A stretch of 64,000 nucleotides of DNA from an uncultured Paracoccaceae bacterium (GTDB lineage: Bacteria; Pseudomonadota; Alphaproteobacteria; Rhodobacterales; Rhodobacteraceae): the NCBI GenBank assembly GCA_913061275.1, contig CAJXSR010000018.1:21666-85665 (forward strand), read 5' to 3'. Position 1 is the stretch's first letter. Each line of letters opens with the position of its first letter. This document shows, one piece after another, positions 59,478 through 64,000 of this stretch. The notes beneath the pieces are model-generated. The model was not told the DNA's origin. It did no database searches and was given only the letters and a program-made list of their open reading frames with translations. Made by a program: the position numbers and the translations under genes.

Positions 59478-60079
59478 GACAAAGTTCTTTCTAAATGTTG
59501 TGCAGTACTGAAGTGAAACCGTTTAGAAATAAATTCTTCGGCACGAATGATCCACCCGCCTTTCCCCCCATCCTGTTTTCGTGCGTATTTACGCGATGAA
59601 GGGCGTTGATCAGCCAATCGGTAATAATACGCGCGCCGCGCAATGCCATACGCATCATTAATATGATTTGGGGCTTTTTGCCAAACCCGCCATGATGCTG
59701 ATAATGAATGCGGCTCAAGTGCGCCATCTATGGTGACAACTTCCCCAAATGAGTTCAAAAGGCGTTGCAAAATCTTAATAGAATTGTTTCCAGAATTGAC
59801 ATTCATATCATAAACACTGGCCTGTAAAACCGTGGGAAGCTTATCAATTTTAGGTTCAAAATAATACTTATTATTATAAATTTCAGCTACTTGGGTGATG
59901 GTAATCGCTTTGACATCCATAGCATCAATTTGCCCGTCTTGGTTTAAATCCAAACCCAAGCGGCGCATGGTATGAAATGTAACGCCAAAATTTGTAGCAC
60001 CACCTGGATCATCAGCATCATTTACATACCCGCCTTCACGGCGGATAATTTCATCTGTGATTTCATCAATGCTAATCAT
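59468..60079 (-). CDS. GTA-type endolysin (glycoside hydrolase family 108)
   Basis: Peptidoglycan hydrolase of 203 residues. The GH108 N-domain starts with RREGGYVNDADDPGGATNFGVT; the catalytic Glu is E15. Immediately after comes a canonical EF-hand-like loop: D44, N46, D48, G49, Q50, D52 and D55 (DLNQDGQIDAMD). The C-terminal ~90 residues (RAYYYRLADQRPSSRK, FISKRF) resemble the predicted peptidoglycan-binding domain of this family. There is no signal peptide, as expected if the holin gives passage. It lies 56 bp downstream of ccmE, with AAAAGGG before the start. Homologous to R. capsulatus GTA release genes, by family knowledge. Confidence 0.9.
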   Translation of the reverse strand: MISIDEITDEIIRREGGYVNDADDPGGATNFGVTFHTMRRLGLDLNQDGQIDAMDVKAITITQVAEIYNNKYYFEPKIDKLPTVLQASVYDMNVNSGNNSIKILQRLLNSFGEVVTIDGALEPHSLSASWRVWQKAPNHINDAYGIARRAYYYRLADQRPSSRKYARKQDGGKGGWIIRAEEFISKRFHFSTAQHLERTLSWD

Positions 60080-60135
60080 CGGTTTACCCTTTTAATATTA
60101 AGGATAAACTTTCACGGTTTTTATTTATTTATTTT

Positions 60136-60579
60136 TTACTCTGCGCTCGGCTGGTAAACACCTTGTTCTTTTAAAGCGTCGGCCACTTCTTTTGGCATGT
60201 AATTTTCATCATGTTTCGCTAAAATTTCACGGGCTTCAAAAACGCCGTTAATCAACTTACCTGTACCGATCATACCAGTGCCTTCGCTAAACAGGTCTGG
60301 CAAAATACCAGTAAAGGTCACAGCTACATCTTCATTAGTATCGGTGACAATAAATCGTGCATTAGTGCCCTCTTTAATCAGACTGCCCTCTTTTACCAAA
60401 CCACCAATACGAAAAACCTCTGTAGGCGGGGGTGTGTTTTCGGCAACTTGGCTTGGACTGCGGAAAAATTCAATACCTTCCCTTGCACCATATCCAATCA
60501 AAGCCGTTGCAATACCCATCAACACAAAACCGATCACAATCAGCTGAATACGGCGTTTCTTTTTTAAACCAACAGCCAT
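60136..60579 (-). CDS. ccmE: Cytochrome c maturation protein CcmE
   Basis: Periplasmic heme chaperone that binds heme covalently and hands it to CcmF. 147 residues: N-terminal TM anchor (about 11-32) after a basic start, OB-fold beta-barrel, and the heme-binding H123 in AKHDENYMP with Y127 nearby. Start overlaps the argC stop (TAATG). ccmA-D and ccmG are not present here. Confidence 0.96.
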   Translation of the reverse strand: MAVGLKKKRRIQLIVIGFVLMGIATALIGYGAREGIEFFRSPSQVAENTPPPTEVFRIGGLVKEGSLIKEGTNARFIVTDTNEDVAVTFTGILPDLFSEGTGMIGTGKLINGVFEAREILAKHDENYMPKEVADALKEQGVYQPSAE

Positions 60580-61613
60580 TATGGAAACACAGGGGCCATT
60601 TCCAGTCCCATCCTTTCATCGATACCCAGCATCAGGTTTGCGTTTTGCAATGCCTGTCCTGAAGATCCTTTAGTTAGGTTATCAAGAGCTGCGATTACCA
60701 CCGCGCGCCCCTCAATTCTATCTGCCGCCACACCAATATGGCAAAAATTCGAGCCTCGAATATGCCGTGTGCTAGGAGCTTGCCCAAAGGGCAGCATCAC
60801 AATGAAAGGTTCATCGGCATAGGCCTTTGCGAGTGTATCATAAATCACTTGCGCATCGCCTTTTACATATACATTTGCGACTATCCCGCGATTGGCAGGG
60901 ATTAGTGTGGGTGTGAACTGCACCTTCACGGGTCGCCCCGCTATGGCACTAAATTCTTGATCGAACTCTGCCAAATGGCGATGTGTGCCACCTATGGCAT
61001 ATGGGTGCGCCCCTTCTGAAAGTTCTGCATGCAGCAAGCCTTCTTTTAAAGCACGTCCTGCACCACTTACACCCGTTTTCAGATCAATAATAATCTCATC
61101 CAGATCAATCACACCCACTTGAATCAGGGGTGTCAATGCATATTGACCAGTTGCTGCATTGCAACCCGTGCCCGCTACAAGGCGCGCGTCTTTAATCGCG
61201 TCACGGTAAAATTCGGTTAATCCGTAAACCGCTTCTGTCTGGCACCCCAAAGCATCATGCTTTCCACCATACCATTTGGCATATTCTTGCGCATCACGCA
61301 GTCTGAAATCGGCTGATAGATCAACAATCTTCAGGGTTTTCGGTAAAGCTTTTATTACTTTTTGGCTGGTTGCATGAGGTAAAGCGCAAAAACACAGATC
61401 CACATCTGAAAAATCCACCTCATCAATTTTCACCAAACTTGGTAAACCCAGATGCCGCAAGTGTGGAAACACTTCCGCCATTTCCAGTCCAGCTTTACGT
61501 TCTGCTGTCATCGCCACAATACGCATCATCGGGTGGGTTGCGATCAGGCGCACCAATTCAGCCCCCGTATAGCCAGAGGCCCCTAATATTGCGATTTTTT
61601 TTGGCTCTGACAT
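60579..61613 (-). CDS. argC: N-acetyl-gamma-glutamyl-phosphate reductase
   Basis: NADPH-dependent reduction in arginine synthesis. 344 residues from ATG 61613 with AGGAG upstream; the longer frame starting at 61634 was rejected. Motifs: [15 protein letters not shown] (Rossmann loop), ALPHATSQ, the catalytic Cys in [14 protein letters not shown] (about 149), [14 protein letters not shown] and HTHRHLAE-like [16 protein letters not shown]. It starts a minus-strand set continuing with ccmE through overlapping stop/start codons. Confidence 0.96.
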   Translation of the reverse strand: MSEPKKIAILGASGYTGAELVRLIATHPMMRIVAMTAERKAGLEMAEVFPHLRHLGLPSLVKIDEVDFSDVDLCFCALPHATSQKVIKALPKTLKIVDLSADFRLRDAQEYAKWYGGKHDALGCQTEAVYGLTEFYRDAIKDARLVAGTGCNAATGQYALTPLIQVGVIDLDEIIIDLKTGVSGAGRALKEGLLHAELSEGAHPYAIGGTHRHLAEFDQEFSAIAGRPVKVQFTPTLIPANRGIVANVYVKGDAQVIYDTLAKAYADEPFIVMLPFGQAPSTRHIRGSNFCHIGVAADRIEGRAVVIAALDNLTKGSSGQALQNANLMLGIDERMGLEMAPVFP

Positions 61614-61667
61614 GAGCTTTCTCCTGATTATCAATTTGGATTTAGGTGATTTTTGCGCGGTTTACAA

Positions 61668-62480
61668 TCAGGCTGCTTCAAAATGCAGCGGTTTGGATAA
61701 AAATCGCGTAGCCGCATCACTGACTTTTTGCGGATTACCCGTTGTTAATAATCGTCCCAACCCATCTGTGCCTAACATATCGGGATGACGGATAAGATAA
61801 TCTTCTAATGAAGCAGCAACCAAACTGGCCTGACTGAACACTTCAACCCCATCCCCTAATGCTGCCTGAAAGATGTGCTCTAATATCGGGTAGTGCGTAC
61901 AGCCCAAAACGGCAGATTGCGGGTTGGGCATACGGCGCAATAATGCACCCACATGGCTGCGAACCATCGCTTCTGCCAATTCCAGATCATTATCTTCCAA
62001 TGCATCCACCAACCCTGCACAAGGTTGTGCTTCTACATCCACACCTATGGCACGAAACGCCAATTCACGTTGAAATGCACGACTGGCAACGGTTGCAGGT
62101 GTGGCAAACAGGGCAATTTGTTTAACGTCGACTTCGCGCGGGGCCGATGTATCGCCCCAATCGCGTTCAGTCACAGCCTCAATTAAGGGTACAAACACGC
62201 CCAAAACCCGTTTGTCTGCAGGCACCCAGTTTTCCTGCATCCGCCTGCACGCCACGGCCGTGGCCGTATTGCATGCTAAGATTACCAGATCACAGCCTTC
62301 ATCCCACAGACGTTCAACACCTTTGCAAGTCAGATGGTAAATATCATCTGCATCACGCACCCCGTAAGGTGCGTGCGCGTTATCACCAAGATAAGACAGG
62401 GTTAAATCGGGCATACGTTTTTGAATGCCACGATAAACCGTCAATCCGCCTAACCCACTGTCAAATACGCCAACTGGCAT
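61668..62480 (-). CDS. murI: Glutamate racemase
   Basis: Makes D-glutamate for peptidoglycan stem peptides. 270 residues. The two catalytic Cys are in [11 protein letters not shown] and [11 protein letters not shown]. Start [18 protein letters not shown] and [13 protein letters not shown] are typical. Its stop is 55 bp from the argC start on the same strand, so co-transcription is possible. The gene is well conserved in composition with its neighbours. Confidence 0.95.
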   Translation of the reverse strand: MPVGVFDSGLGGLTVYRGIQKRMPDLTLSYLGDNAHAPYGVRDADDIYHLTCKGVERLWDEGCDLVILACNTATAVACRRMQENWVPADKRVLGVFVPLIEAVTERDWGDTSAPREVDVKQIALFATPATVASRAFQRELAFRAIGVDVEAQPCAGLVDALEDNDLELAEAMVRSHVGALLRRMPNPQSAVLGCTHYPILEHIFQAALGDGVEVFSQASLVAASLEDYLIRHPDMLGTDGLGRLLTTGNPQKVSDAATRFLSKPLHFEAA

Positions 62481-62501
62481 CTGAAAACCCCTTCATAATG
62501 C

Positions 62502-62951
62502 CTATGAAGGCATCATTTCGTATGTGTTCCAATCCGCTTTTGTAGCTACGCGGTCATAAAGCGATCTAGCACGATAATTATTATCGCGCGTAATCCAGCG
62601 CATCACCGGCCAACCGTTTTGCGTACAAATTCCTGCCAGATGGTTTAACAATTTCTCACCCACCTTGGCACCACGTGCCGCATGACTGACAAACATATCG
62701 TCAAGAAACCCTACTTCGGCCCCGCGCAAAGGGCTGGGCATGGCGCGGTAATGTGCAAGTGCCACCAAGTGGCCATCCATCACAATAACAATCCCCGTAA
62801 CAGGTGACGTATCTGAATGCAGCCAACCCCAAGTTTGCGCCACACCTTTTTCGGTCAATTCAACCTGATAATGCTCCGCATATCCTTGGTACAAGGCCAG
62901 CCATTCGTCATAATGGCCTTTTTCCAACGGGATGGTTTTCAATTCAGTCAT
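62502..62951 (-). CDS. GNAT family N-acetyltransferase
   Basis: Single-domain acetyl-CoA-dependent acetyltransferase of 149 residues. It shows the N-terminal helix YDEWLALYQGYAEHY, strand with GIVIVMDGHLVALAHYR, a motif A region DDMFVSHAARGAKVGEKLLNHL (acetyl-CoA loop RGAKVG) and MRWITRDNNYRARSLYDRV. The substrate is unknown; similar proteins include spermidine and ribosomal-protein acetyltransferases. A strong ribosome site AAAGGAG precedes the ATG. Followed by murI 21 bp downstream on the same strand. Confidence 0.85.
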   Translation of the reverse strand: MTELKTIPLEKGHYDEWLALYQGYAEHYQVELTEKGVAQTWGWLHSDTSPVTGIVIVMDGHLVALAHYRAMPSPLRGAEVGFLDDMFVSHAARGAKVGEKLLNHLAGICTQNGWPVMRWITRDNNYRARSLYDRVATKADWNTYEMMPS

Positions 62952-62981
62952 ATCATATCTCCTTTACATGGCATCTTAAGC

Positions 62982-63012
62982 AAAAAAAAAGCGGCCCCGA
63001 AAGACCGCTTCT
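62982..63012 (-). terminator. Terminator after rpsI
   Basis: On the minus strand AAGCGG and CCGCTT pair around GTCTTTCGGGG, followed by nine T. 21 bp after the rpsI stop codon. Confidence 0.9.
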
Positions 63013-63032
63013 TAAAATTCGTAATAAACGTC

Positions 63033-63554
63033 TTAACGTTTTGAGAACTGGAAGCTCTTACGGGCTTTGGCTTTACCGTATTTTTTACGCTCAACAACGC
63101 GACTGTCGCGTGTCAAGAAGCCAGCTGCTTTCAACACACCGCGAAGCGATGGTTCATAAAGCTGCAATGCTTTTGAAATACCGTGCTTCACAGCACCCGC
63201 TTGGCCTGACAGACCGCCACCTTTTACGGTTGCCATCACATCAAATTCACCCGTTACACCAGCAACACTGAAAGGCTGTGCCAAAATCATTTGCAACACA
63301 GGGCGTGCAAAGTATTTGTTCATTTCGCGGCCATTAACGGTCACTTTACCTGAACCAGGCTTGATCCAAACACGGGCAACCGCATCTTTACGTTTACCAG
63401 TTGCATAAGCACGACCCAACTCATCACGTTGTGGTTCACGTGTGATGGCAGCAGAAACAGCTTCTGCGGATGATAGATCAGTTGCTACGTCAGCTACAGG
63501 CAATTCGCCTACGGCATCTTTTAATGCGTCCAAAGATTTGATTTCGTCGCTCAT
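63033..63554 (-). CDS. rpsI: 30S ribosomal protein S9
   Basis: Ribosomal protein S9, whose C-terminal tail contacts the P-site tRNA anticodon. 173 residues, of which about the first 45 ([15 protein letters not shown] and [12 protein letters not shown]) are an N-terminal extension commonly seen in Rhodobacterales. The conserved core has [39 protein letters not shown] and the [18 protein letters not shown] tail. The ATG overlaps the rplM stop (ATGA), the standard rplM-rpsI operon. Confidence 0.98.
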   Translation of the reverse strand: MSDEIKSLDALKDAVGELPVADVATDLSSAEAVSAAITREPQRDELGRAYATGKRKDAVARVWIKPGSGKVTVNGREMNKYFARPVLQMILAQPFSVAGVTGEFDVMATVKGGGLSGQAGAVKHGISKALQLYEPSLRGVLKAAGFLTRDSRVVERKKYGKAKARKSFQFSKR

Positions 63555-64000
63555 GACTGGCTCCGCGTGTTTTTAGGGTTCATAGCTTTTACGTCTAGAA
63601 CTTCCGGGTTCTGGGCTTCATGCGGGTGGTCAACACCTGCATAGATACGCAAGTTGCGCATTTGCTCACGAGACAATGGACCGCCTGGCAACATACGTTG
63701 TACGGCTTTTTCCAATAGGCGTTCTGGAAATTTACCTTCCAAGATTTGGCCAGCTGTACGCTGTTTAATGCCGCCCGGATGGCCAGTGTGCCAGTAATGG
63801 ATTTTGTCAGAACGCTTTTTGCCCGTTAGCTGGACTTTGTCCGCATTGATAACAATCACATTATCGCCCATATCCATAGACGGTGTGAATGTTGGCTTAT
63901 GCTTGCCGCGCAAGCGCATAGCGATAATAGATGCCAAACGACCTAACACGATGCCTTCGGCATCAATGATAAGCCATTTTTTATCAATATCAGCAGGAGT
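63551..64000 (-). CDS. rplM: 50S ribosomal protein L13 (partial, N-terminus off the right edge)
   Basis: Ribosomal protein L13, an early assembly component of the large subunit. About 149 residues are visible; the frame stays open to the window end ([21 protein letters not shown]), so about six N-terminal residues lie outside. Core motifs are [60 protein letters not shown] and [12 protein letters not shown]. An internal ATG or TTG start is not the true start. Confidence 0.97.
   Translation of the reverse strand, partial: TPADIDKKWLIIDAEGIVLGRLASIIAMRLRGKHKPTFTPSMDMGDNVIVINADKVQLTGKKRSDKIHYWHTGHPGGIKQRTAGQILEGKFPERLLEKAVQRMLPGGPLSREQMRNLRIYAGVDHPHEAQNPEVLDVKAMNPKNTRSQS

Noticed and set aside
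60080..60135. CtrA site upstream of the endolysin gene
   Set aside because: TTAATATTAA is present but lacks the TTAA-N7-TTAA spacing.

Overview
The window looks like a chromosome segment from a marine Rhodobacterales (roseobacter-group) alphaproteobacterium of fairly low GC content. The evidence is gene content and order: prfB-mrcA-amiC facing rne; accBC-aat facing DUF2155-mlaD-NDUFA12; trpGDC-moaC-moeA-lexA; comEC facing gltX-gltA; and argC-ccmE-endolysin-holin-ccmF-ccmH. Alphaproteobacterial hallmarks include RNase E with an acidic insert in its S1 domain and a C-terminal GWW motif, rpsI with an N-terminal extension, direct-repeat GAAC-N7-GAAC SOS boxes, and the DMSP lyase gene dddP. The genus cannot be named from the sequence alone.

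Layout. 1-4.7 kb (minus): translation termination and cell-wall synthesis (prfB, mrcA, amiC). 4.7-12.6 kb (plus): rne behind a 362-bp leader, an M48 protease/TPR protein, a DsbA-like oxidoreductase, accB-accC and aat. 12.5-15.9 kb (minus): DUF2155, mlaD, NDUFA12-like, clpX, clpP. 16-21.7 kb: a FadL-type outer-membrane protein convergent with tig, an EEP-family phosphohydrolase, tRNA-Leu(UAG) and the NAD(P)H-hydrate repair enzyme. 21.9-23.7 kb: glnB-glnA. 23.7-33.9 kb is more accessory: an unknown exported protein, a methyltransferase, a hybrid histidine kinase, DUF4345, a DUF3445/HODM-like protein, dddP, an alpha/beta hydrolase-OsmC fusion, ppk2 behind an FNR-type box, and an RTX repeat protein. 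34-39.7 kb: parE, a GIY-YIG protein, a 745-bp gene-poor stretch rich in inverted repeats, an exported unknown and an ABC-F ATPase. 39.9-49.5 kb: a PpiD-like chaperone, trpE, two minus-strand genes that split trpE from trpG, then trpG-trpD-trpC-moaC-moeA with overlapping or abutting ends. 49.5-55.5 kb: lexA, a frameshifted comEC, gltX, gltA. 55.5-64 kb (minus): rplM-rpsI, a GNAT acetyltransferase, murI, argC, ccmE, a GTA-type endolysin/holin pair, ccmF, ccmH and an enoyl-CoA hydratase.

Points of most interest. (1) comEC, the DNA-uptake channel gene, is broken by two frameshifts, one at a run of nine G on its coding strand, so it is either decaying, phase variable or mis-sequenced. (2) A gene-transfer-agent-type lysis cassette sits between ccmE and ccmF. 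The SOS regulator lexA, clpXP and comEC, all linked to GTA biology in Rhodobacter, lie in the same window. (3) A region with no recognisable gene (36.7-37.1 kb) carries a minus-strand intrinsic terminator, a second perfect hairpin, and a TATAAT hexamer buried in a palindrome, which together suggest an unannotated small RNA. (4) A 20-bp near-palindrome occurs upstream of both the DUF4345 gene and ccmF. (5) The RTX protein contains an 81-residue tandem duplication, visible as a nine-unit higher-order period.

Starts were moved where the longest reading frame overran a neighbour or where a ribosome site and signal peptide argued for a later codon. Family names rest on motif recognition; no database search was possible.
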